Below, one piece after another: positions 33,976-42,212 of a DNA stretch of 64,000 bases. Each line of letters opens with the position of its first letter. The first letter of the stretch is position 1. The notes under the pieces were generated by a model. The model was not told where the DNA came from and made no database searches. It worked only from the letters and a program-made list of their open reading frames with translations. The stretch is from NCBI GenBank assembly GCA_051252075.1, contig JBPOFU010000001.1:1-64000 (forward strand). Reading direction: 5' to 3'. Source of the DNA: Oceanococcus sp051252075. Its GTDB lineage: Bacteria; Pseudomonadota; Gammaproteobacteria; Nevskiales; Oceanococcaceae. The position numbers and the translations under genes were made by a program.

Positions 33976-34082
33976 AAGCTCATGGTCTGCTCTTTCACAG
34001 ACCGTCGGAGGCCTGGATGGCCGACGTCGAGCGATCCATGGATGGACTTGAGCGCGTCTGTGTAAGAGCAGGCCATGAGCTT
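33976..34082. repeat. Three-stem intergenic element, copy C
   Basis: Outer arms 33976-34002 and 34056-34082 pair over 27 positions: 25 Watson-Crick, one G-T, one T-T mismatch (AAGCTCATGG with its partner CCATGAGCTT, and so on). Inside are hairpin 1, GGCC-tggat-GGCC flanked by CGTC/GACG, the linker GTCGAGCGA, hairpin 2, TC-CATGGA-TGGA, and the closing TTGAGCGC. It occupies the gap between astD and the DUF1338 gene. This is the longest and cleanest of the three copies in the window. Confidence 0.88.
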
Positions 34083-34093
34083 TTACTAAAACG

Positions 34094-35557
34094 CTAAAAC
34101 CTCAACCCCGGACTCAAGGTCTCGGGCAGAGACACCTTCTTCGCCTCCATCGACGCCACCGGATAGGCACAATAATCCGCCGCGTAGTACGCACTGGCAC
34201 GATGATTTCCAGAAGCCCCAATACCACCAAACGGCGCGGACCCCGCAGCGCCAGTAATCGGCCGGTTCCAATTCACAATCCCGGCCCGAATACGAGCCAA
34301 GAAATACTGGTAACGCGGCTCATCGTCGCTGAGTAAGCCAGCAGACAAGCCAAAGCGTGTGGCATTGGCTCGTGCGATCGCCTCATCAAAATCAGCGTAG
34401 CGAATGACTTTCAGCAGTGGTCCAAAATGTTCTTCATCTGGCATCGCATCCACAATCGAGCTGACATCCACAATGCCCGGAGCAACCAAACCAGTATCCG
34501 TATCCAAGTGGCGCATCGGCAACAAGGCCGTGGCACCGGCATCCAACAAACTTTGCTGTACCGCCACCATACCGACCGCTGCAAGCGCAGAAATCATAGC
34601 CCCCATGAATGGCTGTTCTTCTGCATCATACAAACCGACGCTGATCTTGGCAGTCACATCAACCAAACGCTGCAACAAGGCGTCGCCCCACGCGCCTTGC
34701 GGCACCAATACACGTCGAGCACAAGTACAACGCTGGCCACTGGTGACAAAAGCGGATTGGATAATGTCATGAACCGCCGCATCGATATCAGCCAGCTCAT
34801 CCACAATCAACGGATTGTTGCCGCCCATTTCCAGCGCCAAAATCTTGCCGGGATGCCCGCCGTATTGCTCATGCAAGCTCGCGCCTGTGCGTGAACTACC
34901 AGTAAAGAACAAACCGTCGATATCCGCATGCCCTGCTAAGGCGCGCCCGGTTTCTAGCGCACCCTGTATTAAATTCAGCACGCCTGCGGGCAGGCCCGCT
35001 TGCTCCCATATCGTCACCGTTTGCTGGGCCACCCAGGGAGTTAACTCACTGGGCTTAAACACCACGGTATTGCCCGCCAACAAAGCCGGAATGATGTGGC
35101 CATTGGGCAAATGCCCAGGAAAATTGTAAGGCCCAAAAACCGCCACAACACCGTGTGGACGGTGACGCAATACCGCCTGTGCACCAGGCAGCTCAGCGCT
35201 ACGCTCGCCCGCACGTTCATCTTGTGCCGTCACCGAAATCGCCAGCTTGCCAATCATGGCATTCACTTCGGTCCGCGTTTCCCACAAGGGTTTTCCAGTT
35301 TCTTGAGCAATCACCAAAGCCATGGTTTCATGCTGAGATTTCAGCGTATCGGCAAACGTTTGCAATATCTGCAAACGCTCATCGCGCGTCATTGCCGCCC
35401 ATGTAGGAAAAGCCGCGCGGGCCGCCGCTACTGCAGCATCCACCTGTGTCGGGGTGGCGGATTGCCCATGCCAGACTGGACGGTTCTTTGCTGGATCCAA
35501 AGACACCATGGTCTCACCAGCACCAGGCTGCCATTGTCCGTTGATATATAAACTCAT
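34094..35557 (-). CDS. astD: N-succinylglutamate 5-semialdehyde dehydrogenase
   Basis: NAD-dependent oxidation of succinylglutamate semialdehyde to succinylglutamate, fourth step of the AST arginine pathway. At 487 residues it matches AstD. Catalytic Asn145 (GPYNFPG), Glu243 (LEMGGNN) and nucleophile Cys277 (SGQRCTC) are present. The N terminus MSLYINGQWQPG is typical. Its start overlaps the upstream astA stop by 4 bases (ATGA), showing an astC-astA-astD operon order. Copy C of the structured repeat lies directly downstream. Confidence 0.96.
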   Translation of the reverse strand: MSLYINGQWQPGAGETMVSLDPAKNRPVWHGQSATPTQVDAAVAAARAAFPTWAAMTRDERLQILQTFADTLKSQHETMALVIAQETGKPLWETRTEVNAMIGKLAISVTAQDERAGERSAELPGAQAVLRHRPHGVVAVFGPYNFPGHLPNGHIIPALLAGNTVVFKPSELTPWVAQQTVTIWEQAGLPAGVLNLIQGALETGRALAGHADIDGLFFTGSSRTGASLHEQYGGHPGKILALEMGGNNPLIVDELADIDAAVHDIIQSAFVTSGQRCTCARRVLVPQGAWGDALLQRLVDVTAKISVGLYDAEEQPFMGAMISALAAVGMVAVQQSLLDAGATALLPMRHLDTDTGLVAPGIVDVSSIVDAMPDEEHFGPLLKVIRYADFDEAIARANATRFGLSAGLLSDDEPRYQYFLARIRAGIVNWNRPITGAAGSAPFGGIGASGNHRASAYYAADYCAYPVASMEAKKVSLPETLSPGLRF

Positions 35558-36576
35558 CTCGCTGACTCCATTGCGGCCACTCGAGCACGGTCACCACTGC
35601 ATAAATCCAAGCCACGTGCTGTGTCTTCGCTGATTTCGACGACATCGCCATTCATACGCGCTGCGGCCAAGGTGGCACGAAAGCCGTCGCAACAGGTGTT
35701 GGTAATTAGATACTGTTGAGCGTCATTCAAAGCGGCGATGCGCACTTGATAGACATGACTGCGCGCGGCCGTGGCGATCGTATCGCGGGAGGCTTCGACC
35801 GTAGGGCCTGCGTCAAAAGGATCGATGTAACCGCGCCAAGCAAAACCTTCGCGCTCTAACATTTTTAATGCCGGCGCCGTCTGTTCATGAACTTTGCCAA
35901 TGGTGGCTTGCGCGGCGTCATCCAACAGACTGACGTACACCGGGTAGCGTGGCATCAATTCGGCGATAAAGGACTTCTGACCCATGCCCACGCGGTGCAC
36001 CGCATCCGCCAAATCCATAGAAAAAAAATGTTTCTGCAACCACCCCCAAAAAGGCGAGCGACCCTGCTCATTGCTGCGGCCACGCATCTCTGCAATAACC
36101 GTGTCAGCAAAATATTCCGCATGCTGAGCAATGAATAGAAAACGAAAGCGCGACAACAAATAACCGTTGTGACGCGCACGTGCATCACCGGTCAAAAATA
36201 AGGTGCAAATTTCGGTGGCATTGGAGTAGTCATTGCACAGGGTCAGTACATCCACGGCATTGTGAATATCCAACTCCCGTGAGGAATGAACGACGCGGCT
36301 CAAATGGTAGTGGTACAGGGCATCCTCAATACCGACGCGAGCTTCAATACCGCTGGTACCCAGTACCTCACCACTGTCCAGATCCTCCATAACAAATAGA
36401 AAACCGGCACCGCCTTTTGCATTGGGGCCATCGCGAAAGGCCACTTCGGCACGGTCGATTTTGGAATGCAGTAGCTCGTCGTTTTTCGGTAAGGAGGTAA
36501 AACCGTGCCCTGATTCGTGTGCAAAACGAACCAGGGCCGGAAAGTCACGCGGCGCTATAGGCCGTATGACTTTCAT
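35554..36576 (-). CDS. astA: Arginine N-succinyltransferase family protein (first of two)
   Basis: Transfers succinyl from succinyl-CoA to arginine (or ornithine). It has 340 residues beginning MKVIRPIAPRDFPALVRFA. Conserved stretches are FTSLPKND, the acyl-CoA-fold core, AEMRG, SPFWGWLQKHFF, KSFIAELMPRYPVY and YIDPFDAGPT. The ATG at 36576 uses the last base of the astC stop. A paralogue lies at 42209-43246. In Pseudomonas two such proteins (AruF, AruG) form a heteromeric enzyme encoded side by side; here they are in separate gene groups. I cannot assign F or G by eye. Confidence 0.92.
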   Translation of the reverse strand: MKVIRPIAPRDFPALVRFAHESGHGFTSLPKNDELLHSKIDRAEVAFRDGPNAKGGAGFLFVMEDLDSGEVLGTSGIEARVGIEDALYHYHLSRVVHSSRELDIHNAVDVLTLCNDYSNATEICTLFLTGDARARHNGYLLSRFRFLFIAQHAEYFADTVIAEMRGRSNEQGRSPFWGWLQKHFFSMDLADAVHRVGMGQKSFIAELMPRYPVYVSLLDDAAQATIGKVHEQTAPALKMLEREGFAWRGYIDPFDAGPTVEASRDTIATAARSHVYQVRIAALNDAQQYLITNTCCDGFRATLAAARMNGDVVEISEDTARGLDLCSGDRARVAAMESAR

Positions 36577-37793
36577 CAATCGCTACTAGCTGGCGCAGTA
36601 AGCGTGGCAACTGCACGCGCGAACCGAGCCATGCCTTCGTCTATGTCGGCATCGTCAATGATCAGCGACGGAGCAAAACGCACGACATTGGCACCAGCCA
36701 CCAAGCACATCACCCCTTGCTCGACTGCTGCCAGCAAAAAGTCTCGTGCGCGGCCGTGATAGGCCGGTTTCAGTGCCGCGCCGACCAATAAGCCAGCACC
36801 ACGTATCTCTTCAAAGACATCATGCTCTGCATTGATGTTTTGTAAATGAGTACGCAAGCGCTCACCTTTGGCTTTGACGCCGTCCAATACTTCTGGCGTA
36901 TTCACGATATCCCACACCGCGTCGGCGACAGCGCAGGCCAAGGGATTGCCACCATAGGTACTGCCATGGGTGCCGGCTTTGAAGCTGGCCGCAATTTTGG
37001 CTGTAGTTAGCATAGCGGCGATGGGGAAACCACCGCCCAAGGCCTTAGCGGTACTGAGAATGTCAGGTACAACGCCCGATGACATATAGGCATACAGCTC
37101 ACCGGTACGACCCACACCGGTCTGCACCTCATCCAAAACCATCAAGGCATTGTGCTTATCGCACAAGGCGCGCACGCCTTGCAAAAAGCCCGGGGCGGCG
37201 GCAATAAGGCCACCCTCGCCTTGTAGTGGCTCTAGCATCACAGCACAGGTTTTGTCCGACATGGCGGCTTCCAAAGCGGCCAAATCATTGTAAGGAACAT
37301 GATCGATCGCTGCCGGTTTGGGTCCAAAGCCATCGGAGTATGCCGGCTGGCCACCTGCCGTCACGGTAAAAAAGGTACGCCCGTGGAAGGCCTTGTCGAA
37401 AGCAATAATTTGATCTTTCTCAGGGCCAAAGTGATCCACCGCATAGCGCCGCGCCAGTTTCATCGCGGCTTCATTGGCTTCCGCACCGGAATTACAGAAA
37501 TAAGCACGCTCTGCAAATGTCGATTCAACCAGCTTCTGGGCCAAACGCAGAGCCGGCTCATTGGTGTAGACATTACTCAAATGCCACAACTTATCCGCTT
37601 GATCTTTTAACGCTGCGACCACTTGTGGATGGCAATGCCCGAGACAGTTCACCGCAATACCGCCGGCGAAATCCACGTACTCGCGACCTTCTTGATCCCA
37701 CAATCGAGCACCCTCACCGCGCACCGGAATAACCGGGGATGGAGCGTAATTGGGAACCATGACCTGATCGAACAGGGCGCGGGTAATGGACAT
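36576..37793 (-). CDS. astC: Succinylornithine/acetylornithine transaminase
   Basis: Class III PLP aminotransferase of 405 residues. It acts on N-succinylornithine in arginine breakdown, and members often also serve acetylornithine in synthesis. The PLP lysine is Lys250 in STAKALGGG. Upstream NSGAEANEAAMKLAR and DEVQTGVGRTG bind the cofactor. AGGAG lies 7 bases before the ATG. First gene of the minus-strand AST group, and divergent from an Lrp-type regulator that probably controls it. Context with astA and astD favours the succinyl substrate. Confidence 0.94.
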   Translation of the reverse strand: MSITRALFDQVMVPNYAPSPVIPVRGEGARLWDQEGREYVDFAGGIAVNCLGHCHPQVVAALKDQADKLWHLSNVYTNEPALRLAQKLVESTFAERAYFCNSGAEANEAAMKLARRYAVDHFGPEKDQIIAFDKAFHGRTFFTVTAGGQPAYSDGFGPKPAAIDHVPYNDLAALEAAMSDKTCAVMLEPLQGEGGLIAAAPGFLQGVRALCDKHNALMVLDEVQTGVGRTGELYAYMSSGVVPDILSTAKALGGGFPIAAMLTTAKIAASFKAGTHGSTYGGNPLACAVADAVWDIVNTPEVLDGVKAKGERLRTHLQNINAEHDVFEEIRGAGLLVGAALKPAYHGRARDFLLAAVEQGVMCLVAGANVVRFAPSLIIDDADIDEGMARFARAVATLTAPASSD

Positions 37794-37909
37794 TGGAAAA
37801 CTCCTGTCTGTCTAAAAATGCGGGATAAGCCGCCGGACTCCATATTATGCGCGCTTCCTGCAGCAAGCTGAATATGCAATTTTGGCGAATTTGATTATTC
37901 TTTGAGCAA

Positions 37910-37919
37910 ATTGCGCAAT
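37910..37919. promoter_or_regulatory. Candidate Lrp-type operator between astC and the regulator gene
   Basis: ATTGCGCAAT is a perfect 10-base palindrome in an A/T-rich 138-base divergent region, 13 bases before the regulator ATG. Short A/T-flanked palindromes of this sort are typical of Lrp/AsnC operators. The assignment is by position only. Confidence 0.4.
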
Positions 37920-37931
37920 AGACTGAGCAAA

Positions 37932-38360
37932 ATGACCAATTCGCTGGATGATCGCTTACTCACCGCCCTACGCACGAACGCCCGTTTGAGCACCAGTGCC
38001 TTGGCGCGGCAACTGGATGTTTCCAGAGCCACGGTACAAAACCACATACACCAATTGGAAAGCGCAGGCGTGATCGAAGGCTACACCCTGCGCTTGGGCC
38101 AGGCCTGGCGGGAAAAGCGTATTCGGGCCCATGTCTTGGTCGAGGTCGAGCAACGTCGCAGCGCCAAAGTGACCGAAGAATTAGAACAACTCGAACACGT
38201 AGCCGCGCTGTATGTGATTAGCGGCAACTACGATTTAATCTTGGAATTGGAGGTCGACAGCACCGGAGCTTTAAGCCGCTTGCTGGACGACATTGGTCGC
38301 TTAAGTGGCGTCATGCGCACCACATCCTCAGTGATACTGGAAACGCGACTGCGCCGTTGA
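37932..38360 (+). CDS. Lrp/AsnC-family transcriptional regulator
   Basis: A 142-residue regulator starting at the ATG at 37932 (MTNSLDDRLLTALRTNAR). A helix-turn-helix lies near residues 18-45 (STSALARQLDVSRATVQNHI). The C-terminal RAM ligand domain contains VAALYVISGNYDLILELEV. The family binds amino acids and forms octamers on DNA. Its divergence from astC suggests that it senses arginine or a related amino acid and regulates the AST group. A TTG-initiated reading from 37902 is less likely because it runs through the palindrome. Confidence 0.93.
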   Translation: MTNSLDDRLLTALRTNARLSTSALARQLDVSRATVQNHIHQLESAGVIEGYTLRLGQAWREKRIRAHVLVEVEQRRSAKVTEELEQLEHVAALYVISGNYDLILELEVDSTGALSRLLDDIGRLSGVMRTTSSVILETRLRR

Positions 38361-38489
38361 GACGCACATTATGTGCCACGAACGAAGCTTTAGCAGCCTA
38401 CGCAGTCACCATGCAGTCCTTATATAGAGTCTGTCATTGCCTGGAAAACAATGGCAAAGTAGTGCTCTTTTTGCAGCGAGCTTCAGCAC

Positions 38490-39419
38490 ATGACCAATTT
38501 TCGCCTAATCCTTTTAGTCTCCACAATGGCAGGCTTGGTATCCGCGTGCGGCTCATCCACAGATGACGACCCTCGCGTTTCAAGCGCAACGGCCCAGTCT
38601 GATGCTCCATTGAGCACGGCCGATGATGCGGTGCGCGCGGCTAAGCTTTTAGAGGCCATCGAAGGGATCACTACAGTTGCCAGCAGTACTACGGAGTTTT
38701 CTGCGCCGAGCTTTAACAAGCAATACACGGCAAAGGCCTTAAAGCTGGCAGTGACAGATGCCAGCTGCCCAGGTGGCGGGCAATTTGATTACGACGACCA
38801 AGGCCGTGATGATTATCGCCAGTTCAACTTTTCCGCTTGCGTACAAGATGACGGCAACACCATTAGCGGCGCCTTAGTCTTGGAGTGCCAGCAGGGCGAC
38901 TTTAGTAATATCGAAGGCTCCTCCTGCTCCGATATCGATATCAATTTGGGCCAAGGCGCACAGCCGTTCAGCTTTACTCTGGCCAACGGCCAACGCGTAA
39001 CACTGCTGGGCCTCTACTCCGCCAGCGAATCCAATCTCGCCGAAATCAATACCCTCGACTTTGAAATCCGCTCAAGCACGGCAGATAACCGAGTACAAAC
39101 ATTGTTGTTGGCGCGTGATTTGGAAGTACGCTTAGAAGAGAACGGGACGCAAGTGTTTGTAACCGGAGAAATTGGTGCAGATTTTGTTAGCAACACCGCC
39201 GACTGCTCCCGTGGCAGCGTTGATATTCGTACACGCAGCGCCATTCTAATCAGTGACTCAGACGATGTAATCGGCGGTGAAATCTTGTTATCGAATGACA
39301 AGAATGAAGAAGCGATTGTGACCTTTTCCAGCGATGGTGGAGTCACTGTGACCGTCGCAGGTGCGACAACATCCTACTCCGCAGGGCAATTTGACAAGCT
39401 GTGTGAGTTCGAAGATTAG
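38490..39419 (+). CDS. Predicted lipoprotein of unknown function
   Basis: A 309-residue protein with a lipoprotein signal peptide (lipobox LVSAC, Cys20) followed by an acidic Ser/Thr-rich linker. Several paired cysteines occur in the mature part (for example near residues 91, 111, 131, 141, 228 and 306), suggesting disulfides in the periplasm or at the surface. The sequence is rich in Asp, Ser and beta-strand-like stretches. No family recognised. It sits between the two AST gene groups on the opposite strand. Confidence 0.8.
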   Translation: MTNFRLILLVSTMAGLVSACGSSTDDDPRVSSATAQSDAPLSTADDAVRAAKLLEAIEGITTVASSTTEFSAPSFNKQYTAKALKLAVTDASCPGGGQFDYDDQGRDDYRQFNFSACVQDDGNTISGALVLECQQGDFSNIEGSSCSDIDINLGQGAQPFSFTLANGQRVTLLGLYSASESNLAEINTLDFEIRSSTADNRVQTLLLARDLEVRLEENGTQVFVTGEIGADFVSNTADCSRGSVDIRTRSAILISDSDDVIGGEILLSNDKNEEAIVTFSSDGGVTVTVAGATTSYSAGQFDKLCEFED

Positions 39420-39562
39420 GCAACAGGAGTCGGGCAAATCCTATCGCCTGCAAACACTCTACCTGCGGGATTTCTCTAGGCCAGAGATCATAGACATGAG
39501 ATGACAGCCTGCTCGAATTCCTATAGCTTCAAGCTAAAGTCAAAACCCTTGGGGGGGATAAA

Positions 39563-40789
39563 ATGAACATAAGATTTTTAGCCGTACTGGCTTTCATTAG
39601 CCTTATCAGCGCCTGTGGCAGCAGTAGCAACTCCATACAGCGCGGCCCAACAGCAACGCCTAGCGCCGGCACTACCAGCACGCCAACACCGACCTCAGGT
39701 GCAACGGCAACGCCGACGACCACGCCATCCGCAACGCCCGGCGCAACACCGGCGCCAGCTCGCACAGCCTTGTTTATGGCAACTGAATCGGACGAACTGA
39801 TTGGGGTATTTGCTGACACTCCAGGGCAGTTCTTGAGCCAAGTCGCGATCAACAACCTGATGATCGATGACCCGGGCAATCCGCCCTACGCTATAGGTTT
39901 GGATATCCACCCATCCACAGGCGACATCTATCTATTGCAGTCCGACTTGCGTTTGTACACCGTTGATTCACTCAGTGGTGATGCTACTTTGCTGGGACAA
40001 GCACTAGCCAGCTTGGGCTTAACCAGCCCAGATATCCGTGCCATGGATTTTGATTCTGTCACTGAAGAGATCCGTTTGCTGGATGGCACCACTGGCGATA
40101 GCTATCGCATTTCTGCGACTGATGCTTCACTGATCGGACAAGATACCGCGCTGCAATTTGCCACTGGCGATGCCAATGAAGGACGCACCGTGTTCGCCAT
40201 TGGCCTGTCTTACGACGGACCACAAGAGGGCGGCACGCGCACCGCTTTTGTACTCGATGAATTTAATGATGTGCTGGCCCGCTTGGGTGATGAGGGCGAT
40301 AGTGGTGACAGCGCCAACGCTGGCAGTTTGTCGACCATCGGCCCTTGGGATTTTACCCAAGCCAGCTTTGGGCTGAGCGCCACAGTCAACGGTGAAGAAA
40401 GTTACACCATTAGCCAAAGTGACACTGACAGCGATCAAACGGTGTTGCGTAAAGTTGACCTGGGCAGCGGCACCAGCACAGCCATGGGGCAGATCGGCAA
40501 TGTAAGCACTCGCTATGTTGCACTAGCGTTAGCTGTCGTACCGGTCAATGATGACGGTGGTTCGACTAGCCCGTCGCCATCACCGACAGCATCACCTGGC
40601 GCCAGTCCGACAGCCACACCCGGCGCTACTGCCACACCCACTGCCACACCAGGCGCTTCACCTACGGCCACACCTGGCGATGGCGGTGACGGCGGTCTAG
40701 TGCAAACTTGCATAGACCAAGGCACCGATGCCGGTTTCCCTGAAGCGGAAGTGGTGTTGTTTTGTGAGACGGTGTTCGGCAACGTATAA
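39563..40789 (+). CDS. DUF4394-like lipoprotein with Pro/Thr-rich linkers at both ends
   Basis: A 408-residue lipoprotein (lipobox LISAC). A Thr/Pro/Ala-rich linker (about residues 30-70) leads into a DUF4394-like propeller region with AIGLDIHPSTGDIYLLQS, LYTVDSLSGDATLLG and IRAMDFDSVTEEIRLLDG. A second repetitive TATPGA/SPTATPG linker (about 335-380) is followed by a short C-terminal segment with two cysteines (VQTCIDQG, VLFCETVF). A run of seven G residues serves as or overlaps the ribosome-binding site. Probably surface-exposed; function unknown. It is followed by a strong terminator. Confidence 0.82.
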   Translation: MNIRFLAVLAFISLISACGSSSNSIQRGPTATPSAGTTSTPTPTSGATATPTTTPSATPGATPAPARTALFMATESDELIGVFADTPGQFLSQVAINNLMIDDPGNPPYAIGLDIHPSTGDIYLLQSDLRLYTVDSLSGDATLLGQALASLGLTSPDIRAMDFDSVTEEIRLLDGTTGDSYRISATDASLIGQDTALQFATGDANEGRTVFAIGLSYDGPQEGGTRTAFVLDEFNDVLARLGDEGDSGDSANAGSLSTIGPWDFTQASFGLSATVNGEESYTISQSDTDSDQTVLRKVDLGSGTSTAMGQIGNVSTRYVALALAVVPVNDDGGSTSPSPSPTASPGASPTATPGATATPTATPGASPTATPGDGGDGGLVQTCIDQGTDAGFPEAEVVLFCETVFGNV

Positions 40790-40815
40790 ACCGCATCGAA
40801 TAGCTTGAATTCAAT

Positions 40816-40847
40816 AGGCCTCAAACGCTGTGTTTGGGGCCTTTTTT
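40816..40847 (+). terminator. Rho-independent terminator after the DUF4394 lipoprotein
   Basis: AGGCCTCAAAC pairs with GTTTGGGGCCT (one T-G) around a short GCTGT loop, followed by TTTTTT. It lies between convergent genes, just before the astB stop. Confidence 0.92.
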
Positions 40848-40862
40848 ATTCGTCGCTGCGCG

Positions 40863-42212
40863 CTAAGCGAGCTGAAACGGGTAAATGGCACCCAGCTGCA
40901 ATATGTCGCTTAATTCATCCAAAGCGCAGCGGCACTCCTGCAGCAATTCTGGATCAGCAAGATCATCCACATGTAAGCGCTCTCGGTAGTGTTGCTTAAT
41001 CCAAACTTGCAAGCGCTTATACAGTGCGTCGTCCAGCAGCGTCGCAGGATTCACCGCGGCCAACTCCTCTGCGTTCAGCACCACGCGTAAACGCAAGCAT
41101 GCCGGCCCACCACCATTGCGCATACTTTCCGTCAGTTGGAAAACCTCCACCTGATGAATCGGGGCCGCACTGGCTAAGAGCTCTTGCAAATAGTCCCAAA
41201 CTGCGGGCATATCGCGACATTCTTGCGGCACTATGAGCGTCGTTTCGCCGCTAGGCGGCGTGAGCAATTGGCTGTTGAACAAGTAACTATTGACCGCATC
41301 TTGCACGCTGACTTTTTCTCTCGGCACCTCTATCAAGTGCAGCCCTGTGCCCTGGAACTTACCGAGCAATTGCTCTCGCGGCGATTGCTCTGCACAAAAT
41401 GCATCTTGGTGATACAACAGCACATTGCGGTTACCGACGGCAATCACATCATTGTGAAATACACCTTGATCGATCACCACCGGATTTTGCTGCAAGAACA
41501 CGCAAGCCGCGTCCGCTAAACCATGTAAACGCGCTATGGCTTGACTCGCTTGTAGCGTATGACGGGCAGGATAATGCCGAGGACCATTTTGCGGCTGTGA
41601 GATATCCTTACCATAGACAAACAACTCCAAACCCGGCTCGCCGTAGTCCCGGCACAAACGGGTGTGGTTGGCAGCCCCCTCATCTCCATAATCATCCACC
41701 GCAGGCAAGGCCTCGTGATGAGAAAAGTACCCACCCTGCGGGAATATCGCTTTTAGTACTCGCGCGGTGGTGGGCACTTCGATAGAACGGTGGAACTTGT
41801 TCACCAAATTGGCTGGGGTGAAGTGCACTCGACCATCTGCGGTGTCAGCACTGGGCGAAACGGTGGCGGCATTGGCCACCCACATCGACGAAGCTGACGA
41901 TACCGCCGCCAGCAATTGCGGTTGCGTGTTGACCAATTGGGCCAGTATCTCTGCATCGTTGCCCGCAAAGCCCAAACGCCGCAAAGCCTGCATGTCTGGG
42001 CGCTCTTGTGGTGGAAGCACACCTTGCACCAGGCCTAATTCGTGCAAGGCCTTCATCTTCTCCAAGCCCTGTAAAGCTGCTGCCCGTGGCGCGGAATCGC
42101 TGCCTAGATTCTTAGCAGACGCTACATTGCCGTAGGACAAACCGGCGTAGTTATGGGTTGGCCCGACCAAACCATCAAAATTGGCTTCCACCGCCGTGCC
42201 CAGTTTGCTCAT
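40863..42212 (-). CDS. astB: N-succinylarginine dihydrolase
   Basis: Second step of the AST pathway: hydrolyses N-succinylarginine to succinylornithine, two ammonia and CO2. It has 449 residues like E. coli AstB (447). The N terminus AVEANFDGLVGPTHNYAGLSYGN, the FHNDVIAVGN region with its catalytic-site His, and MRNGGGPACLRLRV near the C-terminal Cys are all family hallmarks. It overlaps the second astA by 4 bases. It is separated from astC-astA-astD by 4 kb holding an Lrp regulator and two lipoproteins. Confidence 0.97.
   Translation of the reverse strand: MSKLGTAVEANFDGLVGPTHNYAGLSYGNVASAKNLGSDSAPRAAALQGLEKMKALHELGLVQGVLPPQERPDMQALRRLGFAGNDAEILAQLVNTQPQLLAAVSSASSMWVANAATVSPSADTADGRVHFTPANLVNKFHRSIEVPTTARVLKAIFPQGGYFSHHEALPAVDDYGDEGAANHTRLCRDYGEPGLELFVYGKDISQPQNGPRHYPARHTLQASQAIARLHGLADAACVFLQQNPVVIDQGVFHNDVIAVGNRNVLLYHQDAFCAEQSPREQLLGKFQGTGLHLIEVPREKVSVQDAVNSYLFNSQLLTPPSGETTLIVPQECRDMPAVWDYLQELLASAAPIHQVEVFQLTESMRNGGGPACLRLRVVLNAEELAAVNPATLLDDALYKRLQVWIKQHYRERLHVDDLADPELLQECRCALDELSDILQLGAIYPFQLA

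Noticed and set aside
38357..38566. Short plus-strand frame after the Lrp regulator
   Set aside because: It overlaps the lipoprotein start in another frame, and no ribosome-binding site or family is evident.
40560..40690. Repetitive Ala/Thr/Pro DNA as a CRISPR or minisatellite locus
   Set aside because: It encodes an in-frame TATPGA-type linker of a lipoprotein with imperfect units; no spacer pattern.
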